Program-made: the position numbers and the translations under genes
In this document: one piece after another, positions 23,100-31,182 of the stretch
How the letters are laid out: every line of letters begins with the position of its first letter
How positions within the stretch are numbered: the stretch's first letter is position 1
Notes under the pieces: generated by a model
The model's database searches: none
Seen by the model: only the letters and a program-made list of their open reading frames with translations
What the model was told of the DNA's origin: nothing
Assembly (NCBI GenBank): GCA_965247705.1
Contig: CBDFHV010000070.1
Span: forward strand, 1-35,245
Direction: 5' to 3'
Length of the DNA: 35,245 nucleotides
Source of the DNA: CBDFHV01 sp965247705
GTDB lineage: Bacteria; Pseudomonadota; Alphaproteobacteria; Rhodospirillales; CAMCUA01

Positions 23100-23122
23100 A
23101 TGCCCGCTTCAAGCACGGGCAT
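23100..23122. repeat. REP-like palindrome (ATGCCCG...CGGGCAT)
   Basis: Arms ATGCCCG (23100-23106) and CGGGCAT (23116-23122) in the context GGATGCCCGCTTCAAGCACG, a sequence type that recurs between genes in many alphaproteobacterial genomes. It lies 30 bp after the pntB stop. Confidence 0.5.
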
Positions 23123-23152
23123 GACGAACGATGGTATGGCCCGAGGCGTCCC

Positions 23153-24541
23153 CTAGCCCAGCGCCTGGACGATTTGTTCGGTCATCTTCTTGGCGTCGCC
23201 GAACAACATCATGGTGTTGTCGGCGAAGAACAGTTCGTTGTCGACGCCGGCGTAGCCGGACGCCATGGATCGCTTGACGAACAGCACGGTACGGGCCCGC
23301 TCCACGTCGAGGATCGGCATGCCGTAGATGGAGCTTTGCTTGTCCTTTTTCGCCGCCGGGTTGGTGACGTCGTTGGCGCCGATCACGTAGGCCACGTCGG
23401 CGGTGGAAAACTCGTGGTTGATGTCCTCCAGCTCGAACACCTCGTCGTAGGGGACGTTGGCTTCGGCCAGCAGCACGTTCATGTGGCCCGGCATGCGCCC
23501 GGCCACGGGATGGATGGCGTAGGATACGTCCACCCCTTCCGCCTTCAGGACGTCGGCCATCTCGCGGAGCGCGTGCTGGGCCTGGGCCACCGCCATGCCG
23601 TAGCCGGGGATGATGATCACCTTCGACGCGTTCTTCATCACGAAGGCCGCGTCCTCCGCGCTGCCCGACTTGACCGGCCGGTCGGCGACGGCGCCCGACG
23701 GGCCGGCGGTCTCGCCGCCGAAGCCGCCCAGCATCACGTTGAAGATGGACCGGTTCATCCCCTTGCACATGATGTAGCTGAGGATGGCGCCCGACGATCC
23801 CACCAGCGCGCCGGTGATCACCAGGGCGGCGTTCGACAGGGTGAATCCGATGCCCGCGGCGGCCCAGCCTGAATAGGAGTTGAGCATCGACACCACCACC
23901 GGCATGTCGGCGCCGCCGATGGGGATGATGATCAGGAAGCCGATGAGCAGGGACAGGACCACCAGGGCCCAGAAGGCACCGTACGACTCGGTCGAGGCGA
24001 ACGTAATCAACAGCAGCAGGATGGCGAGGCCGATCACCGCGTTTAACGGATGCTGTCCCTTGAAGACGATCGGGGCGCCGCTCATGATTCCCTGCAGCTT
24101 GGCGAAGGCGATCACCGAGCCGGAAAAGGTGACGGCGCCGATGGCCGTGCCCAGGGACATCTCGATCAAGCTGGCGGCGGCGATGGCGCCCGGCGTCCCG
24201 ATGCCGTAGGCGGCCGGATTGTAAAGAGCGGCGGAGGCGACGAACACCGCGGCCAGGCCGACCAGCGAATGAAAGGCCGCCACAAGCTGCGGCAGGGCCG
24301 TCATCTGAATGCGCAGGGCCACGACGGTGCCGATGGAGCCACCGATCACCAGCCCCAGAATGATGGTGCCGTAGCTCAACACCTCCGGATCGATCAGAGT
24401 GGTGACCACCGCCACCACCATCCCGAAGATGCCCAGCGCGTTGCCCCGGCGCGCCGTTTCCGGGGAGCTCAGGCCGCGAAGCGCCAGGATGAAGCAGACC
24501 GCCGCCACCAGGTAGGCGAAGCCGGTGAGGTTGCCGCTCAT
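23153..24541 (-). CDS. pntB: NAD(P) transhydrogenase subunit beta
   Basis: A 462-residue membrane subunit of the proton-translocating transhydrogenase. The N-terminal 270 residues are hydrophobic (about nine helices, starting with FAYLVAAVCFILALRGLSSP), and the C-terminal domain III binds NADP(H): VIIIPGYGMAVAQAQHALRE, IHPVAGRMPGHMNVLLAEA, VIGANDVTNPAAKKD and VDNELFFADNTMMLFGDAKK. It uses the proton motive force to drive NADPH formation from NADH. Last gene of a three-gene operon, 12 bases after pntAB. Confidence 0.95.
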   Translation of the reverse strand: MSGNLTGFAYLVAAVCFILALRGLSSPETARRGNALGIFGMVVAVVTTLIDPEVLSYGTIILGLVIGGSIGTVVALRIQMTALPQLVAAFHSLVGLAAVFVASAALYNPAAYGIGTPGAIAAASLIEMSLGTAIGAVTFSGSVIAFAKLQGIMSGAPIVFKGQHPLNAVIGLAILLLLITFASTESYGAFWALVVLSLLIGFLIIIPIGGADMPVVVSMLNSYSGWAAAGIGFTLSNAALVITGALVGSSGAILSYIMCKGMNRSIFNVMLGGFGGETAGPSGAVADRPVKSGSAEDAAFVMKNASKVIIIPGYGMAVAQAQHALREMADVLKAEGVDVSYAIHPVAGRMPGHMNVLLAEANVPYDEVFELEDINHEFSTADVAYVIGANDVTNPAAKKDKQSSIYGMPILDVERARTVLFVKRSMASGYAGVDNELFFADNTMMLFGDAKKMTEQIVQALG

Positions 24542-24553
24542 ACCGCCGTCTCC

Positions 24554-24964
24554 CTATTTATTTTTTTTCTGATACATGGCCAGCATGCGCTGGGAGACGA
24601 TGAAACCGCCGAAGATGTTCACCGCCGCCAGGGTCACCGCCAGAAAGCCCATGAGCTTGGAGAAGTCCAGGTCCGCCGGCCCGGCGGCCAGCAGACCGCC
24701 GACAATGATCACCGAGGAGATGGCGTTGGTGACGCTCATCAGCGGCGAATGGAGAGCCGGCGTGACGCTCCACACCACGTAGAAGCCGATGAACACGGCG
24801 AGCACGAAAACAGTGAACAGGAACAGGAAGGGATCGCCGGCCGCGGCCGAGTCCGCCACCATCAGTTGGGTGGCTTGATTCGCCAGGCCGGCCGCTTCCT
24901 CGGCCAGGCGGGCCGCGTCGGTCGCCAGCCGCGCGCTGTTCTCGGCGAGGGTTGCCGGGTCCAA
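24554..24964 (-). CDS. pntAB: NAD(P) transhydrogenase subunit alpha part 2
   Basis: A 136-residue membrane subunit with about four helices (DPFLFLFTVFVLAVFIGFYV; TPALHSPLMSVTNAISSVII; VTLAAVNIFGGFIVSQRML). It forms part of the membrane domain II with PntB. The first 45 residues are an Ala-rich amphipathic leader (ARLAEEAAGLANQATQL), longer than usual for the family. It starts two bases after the pntAA stop. The three-gene split is the form known from Rhodospirillum rubrum, unlike the two-gene form in E. coli. Confidence 0.92.
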   Translation of the reverse strand: MDPATLAENSARLATDAARLAEEAAGLANQATQLMVADSAAAGDPFLFLFTVFVLAVFIGFYVVWSVTPALHSPLMSVTNAISSVIIVGGLLAAGPADLDFSKLMGFLAVTLAAVNIFGGFIVSQRMLAMYQKKNK

Positions 24965-24966
24965 GG

Positions 24967-26268
24967 TCAGTCCTCCCTGTCCTGGGATTGGTCGCCGCCC
25001 GGGGCTGGCGGCATGATCGGCGGCATCGGCGTCGGTATGGTTGGCGGCGGCGCTTCGGTCACGGATTCGGTGGGCGCGGATGCCTTCCTGCGGCGAGGCG
25101 AACGCGACTTGGGTGCCGACTTGGCCGCTTCCAGGACCGCCTGGTTGACCACCTTGCCGTCCCGGCAGACCAGGGTGCCGACGATCACCTCGTCTTTCCA
25201 GTCGATGGCCAGGGCCTTTTTCTCCTGGTCCACCTGCGGGGTCAGGAAGTTGAGCAGGTTCTTGCCGTAAAGAGCGCTCGCTTCCTCGGCCAGGCGGCTC
25301 GGCACATTGTCGTGTCCGACGATGCTGACGCCGTGGCGCACCACCACCTCGCCTTGTTCCGACAGGGCGCAGTTGCCGCCGGCCTCGACGGCCAGGTCGA
25401 CGATCACCGCGCCGGGACGCATGTCCTTGACCATGTCGGCACTGATCAGCTCCGGCGCCGGGCGACCGGGAATAAGGGCGGTGCAGATGACGATATCCTG
25501 TTTTTTCAGATGGTCGTGGACAACCTGGCGCTGTTTCCGCTGGTAGTCCTCCCCCATCTCCCGAGCGTAGCCGCCGGCGGTTTCCGCGTCCTTGGTGGCC
25601 TCCGGGTCCACCTCGACGAATTTGGCGCCGAGGCTTTCCACCTGCTCCTTGACCGCCGGGCGCACGTCGATGGCGGTGACGATGGCGCCCAGTCGCTTGG
25701 CGGTGGCGATGGCCTGCAGGCCGGCGACGCCGGCGCCCATGACAAAGGCCCGGGCCGGCGGCACGGTGCCGGCGGCGGTCATCATCATGGGAAAAGCGCG
25801 CTTGTATTCGGCGGCCGCGTCCAACACCGCCTTGTAGCCGGCCAGATTGCCTTGCGACGACAGCACGTCCATGGACTGGGCGCGGCTGATACGAGGCATC
25901 AACTCCATGGCAAAAGCCGTGATGCCCGCTTTGGCATAGGCCTTCGCGGTGGCCGGCCGGGTCAGGACCTGCAGGGTCGCGACCAGTATCGTGCCACGGT
26001 CCAGGAGGCCCAGTTCGTCTCCCTTGCCGCCGATGACCGGTGGCTGGACCTTGAGCACCAGATCGGCGCCGCCCACCGTCCCTGGGGCGTCCTCGGCCAC
26101 GGTGGCGCTGGCGGCGCGATAGGCGCCGTCGGTGAAGGAGGAACCGTCCCCGGCCCCGCTTTCCACGGTCACCTCGAAACCCAGGCCGATCAGGCGCTTG
26201 ACCACGTCCGGCGAGGCGGCGACGCGATCCTCGCCCGCCGTTCGCTCCTTGGGAATGCCGATTTTCAT
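24967..26268 (-). CDS. pntAA: NAD(P) transhydrogenase subunit alpha part 1
   Basis: A 433-residue cytosolic domain I that binds NAD(H). It resembles alanine dehydrogenase: MKIGIPKERTAGEDRVAASP at the start, then FVMGAGVAGLQAIATAKRLG as the nucleotide fold with acidic ID at the end of the second strand, and the mobile-loop region AEEASALYGKNLLNFLTPQV. Members from related species are about 380-390 residues; here roughly 45 extra residues follow KSAPKSRSPRRRKASAP, a basic then Pro-rich tail that looks disordered. First gene of the operon, with AAGGA upstream of the ATG. RidA lies upstream on the same strand, 140 bp away. Confidence 0.94.
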   Translation of the reverse strand: MKIGIPKERTAGEDRVAASPDVVKRLIGLGFEVTVESGAGDGSSFTDGAYRAASATVAEDAPGTVGGADLVLKVQPPVIGGKGDELGLLDRGTILVATLQVLTRPATAKAYAKAGITAFAMELMPRISRAQSMDVLSSQGNLAGYKAVLDAAAEYKRAFPMMMTAAGTVPPARAFVMGAGVAGLQAIATAKRLGAIVTAIDVRPAVKEQVESLGAKFVEVDPEATKDAETAGGYAREMGEDYQRKQRQVVHDHLKKQDIVICTALIPGRPAPELISADMVKDMRPGAVIVDLAVEAGGNCALSEQGEVVVRHGVSIVGHDNVPSRLAEEASALYGKNLLNFLTPQVDQEKKALAIDWKDEVIVGTLVCRDGKVVNQAVLEAAKSAPKSRSPRRRKASAPTESVTEAPPPTIPTPMPPIMPPAPGGDQSQDRED

Positions 26269-26408
26269 GGCGGAAGATTTTTCCTTGTTTTCCGCAAGCA
26301 GGCGTGGCGCCGTTTATGCCCGCTGCGCGGACGATTCACAAGGCACGGACCCGCGGAACCTCGCGCCCCTAAGCGGTTACGTCCTTGACGATGCTCAAGT
26401 TCACAGCA

Positions 26409-26804
26409 TCACGGCCGGCGGGCGATGAGATCGATTTCCACCCGGGCGTCGAGGGCCGGCCCGGTGACGCCGATACAGGTGCGGGCCGGTCGCCGGCCCT
26501 CCGGAAAATAGCCGGCGTAGACCCGGTTCATGGCGGCGTAGTCCTCCTTGAAGCGGGTGAGGAAGACGCGCACCGCGGCGACGTTCTCCCACCCCAGGCC
26601 GACCGACCCGAGGACGTTGTGGAGGTTGCCCATCACCTGGCGGGTCTGTGCCTTCACGCCGTCGGGCAGGGGCGCGTCCGGGGCGCCGGCGCGGTTCGGC
26701 ATCTGACCGGTGAGGAACACCCACCCATCGGCTTCGACGGCGTGGCTGTAAGGAGCGACCGACGGCGGACCGCCGGCCATCATGTGAAACAGGGGAAGAC
26801 TCAA
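26409..26804 (-). CDS. RidA-family protein (YjgF/YER057c/UK114)
   Basis: A 131-residue RidA-type protein; RidA hydrolyses reactive enamine/imine intermediates made by PLP enzymes. Family features are VAPYSHAVEADGWVFLTGQM, VRVFLTRFKEDYAAMNRVYA and RPARTCIGVTGPALDARVEI, with the Arg of PARTC at the substrate-binding position. A TTG at 26804 is chosen because GAGGAG is eight bases upstream; an in-frame ATG at 26834 lacks an SD. It is divergent from an aminotransferase class IV gene, a PLP enzyme of the sort that produces RidA substrates, which makes a shared role plausible. Confidence 0.83.
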   Translation of the reverse strand: MSLPLFHMMAGGPPSVAPYSHAVEADGWVFLTGQMPNRAGAPDAPLPDGVKAQTRQVMGNLHNVLGSVGLGWENVAAVRVFLTRFKEDYAAMNRVYAGYFPEGRRPARTCIGVTGPALDARVEIDLIARRP

Positions 26805-26974
26805 CGAATCGCTCCTCGACGGTGGGCCGCGCATGGCGGGTTGGAGGCGGGCAGGCTACCATGCCGGCCCGCGCAGCAAAGGCCCGCCCATGAACGAGCT
26901 TGTCGTCTTCGCCCACCCCGAACACCGGTTCTTCAACGGCGCGCAGCGGAACGTCGGCTGAGCGGAACGTGCCC

Positions 26975-27028
26975 CAATTCCCATGTGTCCGCACAATGCA
27001 ATTCCCATGTGTCCGCACAATGCAATTC
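26975..27028. repeat. 24-bp tandem repeat with inner palindrome
   Basis: Two exact copies of a 24-bp unit (26975-26998 and 26999-27022), then the first six bases of a third. Each contains TGTG-TCCG-CACA, a palindrome, and the motif TGTGTCCGCACAATG. A 10-bp direct repeat AGCGGAACGT (26945-26954, 26961-26970) lies just before. The block sits between the divergent RidA and aminotransferase genes, 24 bp before the aminotransferase start codon. Confidence 0.85.
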
Positions 27029-27051
27029 GCCGCCAACGAAGGAACGACGCC

Positions 27052-27972
27052 ATGAGCCACAGCACCCACGCCTACGAAGACGATCCCCGCAACGCCGACA
27101 TCATGATTTCGGTCAACGGCGAGCTGGTGCCCCGTGACAAGGCGGTGGTCTCGGTCTTCGACAGCGGGTTCATTCTCGGCGACGGGGTGTGGGAGGGCCT
27201 GCGCCTGCACAACGGCAAACTGGCCTTCGTCGACAAGCATATGGATCGCCTGTGGGAGGGCGCCAAGGCCCTCGACATGGACTTGGGCATGACCCAGGCG
27301 GAGATGGTCGCCCGCCTCTACGCGGTGACCGAGGCCAATGGCATGACGTCGGGCGTCCATATCCGGCTGATGGTGACCCGGGGCCTCAAGGCGACGCCGT
27401 ATCAGGACCCGCGGGCCACCATTTCGCCCCCTACCGTGGTCATTATCCCGGAACACAAGCTGCCCACCACCGATACCCTGGAGAAGGGCATAAAACTGTT
27501 CACGGTCCATGTGCGGCGCGGCGCCCCGGACGTGCTCGACGCCCAGATCAACAGCCACAGCAAGCTCAACTGCATCCTGGCCTGTATCCAGGCGACCAAG
27601 GCCGGCGCCGACGAAGCCCTGATGCTGGATCCCCGGGGCTATGTGGCTACCTGCAACTCCACCCACTTCTTCATCGTCCGCAAGGGGGAAGTGTGGACCT
27701 CAAGCGGCATGCACTGCCTGCGGGGCATCACCCGGAGCCACGTGCTGGAGCTGTGCCATCGCCACGGCGTCCTGGCGTTCGAGAAGGACTTCAGCCTGAC
27801 CCAGGTCTACAGCGCCGACGAGGCCTTCGTCACCGGCACCTTTGCCGGCGTCACCCCGGCCATCGAAGTGGACGGCCGGACGATCGGCGCCGGCACGCGC
27901 GGGCCCATAACCGAAAAGATGCAGGGATTCTTGCGCGCGCAGATCGACGAAGCGTGTCCCGCCGACGGCTGA
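27052..27972 (+). CDS. aminotransferase class IV (BCAT/D-amino acid type)
   Basis: A 306-residue PLP-dependent fold type IV enzyme. Near the start it has VVSVFDSGFILGDGVWEGLR, which is typical of BCAT and D-amino acid transaminases; the PLP Lys is in INSHSKLNCILACIQA; Glu/Gly positions of the phosphate site follow in ATCNSTHFFIV and FVTGTFAGVTPAIEVDG. The ATG at 27052 has AAGGA nine bases upstream. Whether it acts on branched-chain acids, D-amino acids or amino-deoxychorismate cannot be decided from the visible residues. Divergent from RidA. Small repeats lie in its promoter region. Confidence 0.86.
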   Translation: MSHSTHAYEDDPRNADIMISVNGELVPRDKAVVSVFDSGFILGDGVWEGLRLHNGKLAFVDKHMDRLWEGAKALDMDLGMTQAEMVARLYAVTEANGMTSGVHIRLMVTRGLKATPYQDPRATISPPTVVIIPEHKLPTTDTLEKGIKLFTVHVRRGAPDVLDAQINSHSKLNCILACIQATKAGADEALMLDPRGYVATCNSTHFFIVRKGEVWTSSGMHCLRGITRSHVLELCHRHGVLAFEKDFSLTQVYSADEAFVTGTFAGVTPAIEVDGRTIGAGTRGPITEKMQGFLRAQIDEACPADG

Positions 27973-27993
27973 GCGACCCGAGCCCGGATCGAC

Positions 27994-28161
27994 TCAGAAA
28001 CAGCCGATGCGCAGGGTTGCCATGTCGAACTGGAGGATGGCGTAGGTATCGAGGGCGTAGCGCAACGCTTCCCCGCCCACGGCCAGCACCTCGCCGGACC
28101 AGAGCGTGGCGGCAAACAGCAGGGCAAGGCAGAGAACGGTCAGGGCGTTGCGCATGTCCAT
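27994..28161 (-). CDS. small exported hypothetical protein
   Basis: A 55-residue protein. Residues 1-27 (MDMRNALTVLCLALLFAATL, then WSGEVLA) make a signal peptide; the mature part is only about 28 residues (GGEALRYALDTYAILQFDMA, ending TLRIGCF with a single Cys). An alternative ATG at 28155 shortens it by two. A TATAAT sits directly before the start, but no clear -35 or SD was seen, so it may be expressed from the upstream cNMP gene, whose stop is only 10 bp away. Family not recognised. Convergent with the aminotransferase. Confidence 0.55.
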   Translation of the reverse strand: MDMRNALTVLCLALLFAATLWSGEVLAVGGEALRYALDTYAILQFDMATLRIGCF

Positions 28162-28171
28162 ATTATAGCGA

Positions 28172-28777
28172 TTAGCACTCGCTCTTGCCATCCTCGCGCA
28201 TGAGGCCGCCGTTGAGGTCGGCGTCGGTGATGACGCTCTTCCGGCGGTCCTCGTGGGAGGCGAACATGTAGGCGAGGGCTTCGACGGCTTTGTCCAGCGC
28301 GTCGAGCCGGGTGAAGGCCTCGGCATCGGGATCCATTTCCTGAAGCTGGGAGAAATAGGTGCGAAGGCCAGAGGCATGGTTCGACATCACGGTGACATAG
28401 TCCTGGACGCTACGCGGCCGGCGCATGTATTCCCGTTGCACGTTGCGCAGGTTGTTGACCAGGATCTTGACCAGGGCCTTGAGGAAGGGATCGTAGGCCT
28501 CGATCTTCGCTTCGAAAACCGGCCGCGGTATCCGCACCACGATGGTATCGTCAGCGGCGAAAGCAGAGGCCATGCGAGGACTGCCATCGATGATCGCCAT
28601 CTCACCAAACAGTTCCCCGGGCCCAAGGGTGGCCAAGTCGATCATGCCTTCTCCGGTCGTCTTGCGAATGACGATCGAACCGGACTCGACGATGTACACG
28701 GCGTCTCCCGGGTCGCCTTCATCGAACAACACCGCGTCCTTGGCGAGCACTTGCTTTTCGACCTGACCCGGCAGCAT
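28172..28777 (-). CDS. cyclic nucleotide-binding domain protein without HTH
   Basis: A 201-residue protein. The N-terminal 115 residues form a cNMP-binding barrel: VLFDEGDPGDAVYIVESGSI, then IDLATLGPGELFGEMAIIDG with SPRMASAFAADD, where the FGE and RxA-like residues of the phosphate cassette are recognisable. The C-terminal 85 residues are helical (LVKILVNNLRNVQREYMRRP; FTRLDALDKAVEALAYMFAS) and contain no DNA-binding motif, so it is not a Crp-type regulator. The ATG at 28777 has AGGAG eight bases upstream; the ATG at 28783 is too close. Divergent from the DUF3108 gene by 36 bp. Partner unknown. Confidence 0.8.
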   Translation of the reverse strand: MLPGQVEKQVLAKDAVLFDEGDPGDAVYIVESGSIVIRKTTGEGMIDLATLGPGELFGEMAIIDGSPRMASAFAADDTIVVRIPRPVFEAKIEAYDPFLKALVKILVNNLRNVQREYMRRPRSVQDYVTVMSNHASGLRTYFSQLQEMDPDAEAFTRLDALDKAVEALAYMFASHEDRRKSVITDADLNGGLMREDGKSEC

Positions 28778-28813
28778 AACCATGTCTCCTGTTTGAAATA
28801 GCGGCGACGGCGG

Positions 28814-29692
28814 ATGAATACTAAACGACACAGATGGCCGCGTCCCAGGGCCTTTGCCCTCGGACTGGTGATGGTGGCGGCGGCGGCGACCGGCTGGCGA
28901 GATGCCAGGGCGGATCCGTGGCCTCCGACGCGCGCCCTTTATCAGGTCCATTGGGGTGGCATCCACATCGCCGATTTCATTTTCTCCGTCGACGGCGTGA
29001 ACGGGGACTATCGGCACCAGTTCCGCCTGCAAAGCCGCGGCCCTTTGGAATGGTTGTTCAAGCTGCGCCTCAGCGCCACGTCCCAGGGCGCGATCCCTCG
29101 CACGCAACGGCATTTGGCGCCGCGGCGCTACGACGTGGCCTACGATTCCACCCGCCGCCTGGGCAGGATCTCGATCGCGTTCGACGGTCGAACGGGTCAA
29201 GCCGATTCGACCCTGTTCGCGGATCCACCGTGGGACCGGGAAGACCTGGCCATGGAACCCGTGCCCGCGAACCTGCGGCGTAATGTCCTCGACCCCTTGG
29301 CTGCTTTCGCCGAGAGCGTCCGCCAGACCCGGCGACATCTGCGGGATGGCGGCGGGGATGAATTCAGCATTCGGGTCTTCGACGGTCGCCGTCGCTACGA
29401 CGTGAAGGGCGTGGTCCGGGGCCGCGAGCAGCATGACATACGGGGCACGGTCCAAGAGATATATCGGCTTTCCCTTGAGATCCAACCGGTGGCGGGCTTC
29501 GCCGACCGCCATCGGGAAAACTGGGAGGGGCGGGTCTTCGAGGTCTTGCTCACCGCCGATGAACGTCTGATGCCCATTCAGATCGTTGGCGGAGACTTGG
29601 GTCCCTGCATCAACTTGTCCGCCTTGTGCGATCAACCGACTGCCTGTGAAGCGGTGACCCTCGATCCGCGGTTGGCGGCGGCCCGATCAATA
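28814..29692 (+). CDS. DUF3108-type exported protein, no stop near expected end
   Basis: A signal peptide (FALGLVMVAAAATGWRDARA) is followed by a DUF3108-like beta-rich domain: ALYQVHWGGIHIADFIFSVD, RLQSRGPLEWLFKLRLSATS, LDPLAAFAESVRQTRRH, RVFDGRRRYDVKGVV and VFEVLLTADERLMPIQIVGG. Such proteins are periplasmic or outer-membrane-associated and of unknown role. The domain should end at about residue 290, but the frame has no stop there; it runs to 31057 exactly antisense to the ABC1 gene. In another frame a TAG occurs at 29690-29692. A one-base indel near the 3' end, or a truly run-on gene, would explain this. I give the end of the recognisable part. Confidence 0.65.
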
Positions 29693-31042
29693 GTCCAGAG
29701 GCACGTCCGCGGCCTTGAAGACCGCTTTTTGACGGCGAGTCAGGTCCTTCTTGTCGTGGTCCTGAATCAGTTCGTGGAACAGGCGGTACCAGTTGATCTT
29801 GGCTTTCAGGTGCAGGAAGACGGAGCCCAGGCCGATGGCGGCCCGATCCATCAGCAGGAACTCGCGCGGCGGACGGATGCCGCCGACCCGCCGCAGGTCC
29901 TGGTGCACCTTGGCCGCCACCCGGGCCCCGTAAACGCCGCTTTCCTCTTGCTGAATCGGCTGCACTCGATCCTCCATCAGCGGCGCATAGACGAACCGGG
30001 CCCACTGGTTGAGGATCTCGATCATCTCATTGTCGAGCTTGGCGAACCCCCAGGTTTCATAGGCGTGCACCGCCAGAGCCTCATCCCCGTCGCGCAGGGC
30101 ATTGTAGAGGTCGATCACCGCGGTAACGAAGGAGGGCCGAAAAACCCGCATGCAACCGAAGTCCAAAAGATTGACCGACCCGTCGTCGCGCACCGTGTAG
30201 TTGCCCAGGTGCGGATCGCCGTGGATGACGCCGTACTCGTAGAACGGCACGTACCAGGCGCGGAACATGTTGTGGGCAATGCGGTTGCGCAATCCCTGGT
30301 CCTCCTCAACCTTGCGCAACAGCGATACGCCGTCGAGCCAGGTCATGGTCAGAAGCCGGTGGGTGGACAGGTCCGGGCGCGACACTGGAATGTGGACTCC
30401 CCGGTCCTTCTTCAGCATCTTGGTGAACAGGGCCATGTGGCGAGCTTCGCGGCGGTAGTCCAGTTCCTCCGACAGACGGGCGCTCAGTTCCGCGTGGATC
30501 TCGGTCGGGTCGATACCCGGGTCGAAGCGGCGGTAGATGCCGAAGACGATCTTGAGCTGTTGGAGGTCCGCCGCCACAGCCGACTGCATGTCCGGATACT
30601 GCAGCTTGCAAGCCAACGGCGTGCCATCCAGCGCCGACGCGCGATGCACCTGGCCGAGGGAGGCGGCGGCGGCCGACTGATGCTCGAAAGTGCCGAAACG
30701 GGATTGCCAGTCCGGGCCCAGTTCGGCCCCCATGCGGCGCTTGACGAAGGCCCAGCCCATGGGCGGGGCGTTGGTTTGCAACTCCGCGAGCTGGCGGGTG
30801 TATTCGTCCGGCAGCACGTCGGGAACCGTGGCCAGGATCTGGGCCACCTTCATCAGGGGTCCCTTGAGGCCGCCCAGGGCCGCCGTCAGCGCCGCCGCGT
30901 TCTCCCCCTGGTCAAGAGCCATTCCCAGCAGCCGGCCGCCGGCGAAGCGGGCCGCCAGGCCACCCACCGAGGTTCCCACCTTGGCATAGCGCCGCACCCG
31001 GCCGCCCATGGAGTTTTCGTTCTTGTCCGGAAGGTCGGTCAT
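29687..31042 (-). CDS. ABC1/UbiB-family atypical kinase
   Basis: A 451-residue ABC1 (UbiB/COQ8) family protein, an atypical kinase/ATPase linked to ubiquinone synthesis. Motifs are the KxGQ-type GPLMKVAQILATVPDVLP (KVAQ here, Ala for Gly), the Ala-rich loop AAAASLGQVHRA, the Lys in ACKLQYPDM, the catalytic YGVIHGDPHLGNYTV and NLLDFGCMRV. The start is ATG at 31042 (MTDLPDKNEN); the open frame to 31114 relies on a TTG. Divergent from the acyl-CoA ligase by 140 bp. The COQ9 gene elsewhere in the window belongs to the same pathway but is not linked. Confidence 0.9.
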   Translation of the reverse strand: MTDLPDKNENSMGGRVRRYAKVGTSVGGLAARFAGGRLLGMALDQGENAAALTAALGGLKGPLMKVAQILATVPDVLPDEYTRQLAELQTNAPPMGWAFVKRRMGAELGPDWQSRFGTFEHQSAAAASLGQVHRASALDGTPLACKLQYPDMQSAVAADLQQLKIVFGIYRRFDPGIDPTEIHAELSARLSEELDYRREARHMALFTKMLKKDRGVHIPVSRPDLSTHRLLTMTWLDGVSLLRKVEEDQGLRNRIAHNMFRAWYVPFYEYGVIHGDPHLGNYTVRDDGSVNLLDFGCMRVFRPSFVTAVIDLYNALRDGDEALAVHAYETWGFAKLDNEMIEILNQWARFVYAPLMEDRVQPIQQEESGVYGARVAAKVHQDLRRVGGIRPPREFLLMDRAAIGLGSVFLHLKAKINWYRLFHELIQDHDKKDLTRRQKAVFKAADVPLDY

Positions 31043-31182
31043 GTCGGCGGTGGGTGATGGAGGAAGATTGAGACATATGTAGGGGGCAAGGGGCCCGATG
31101 TGGAGAAGCGGCAACCGCGTTTCCCATGGCCGGGCTCGAATCCCCTATATTAGATAGGAACGCAAAGCGACGGGACACAGCC

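Noticed and set aside
26890..26961. A 23-codon plus-strand ORF (MNELVVFAHPEHRFFNGAQR start)
   Set aside because: Too short, no SD and no family; probably chance or a relic before the direct repeats.
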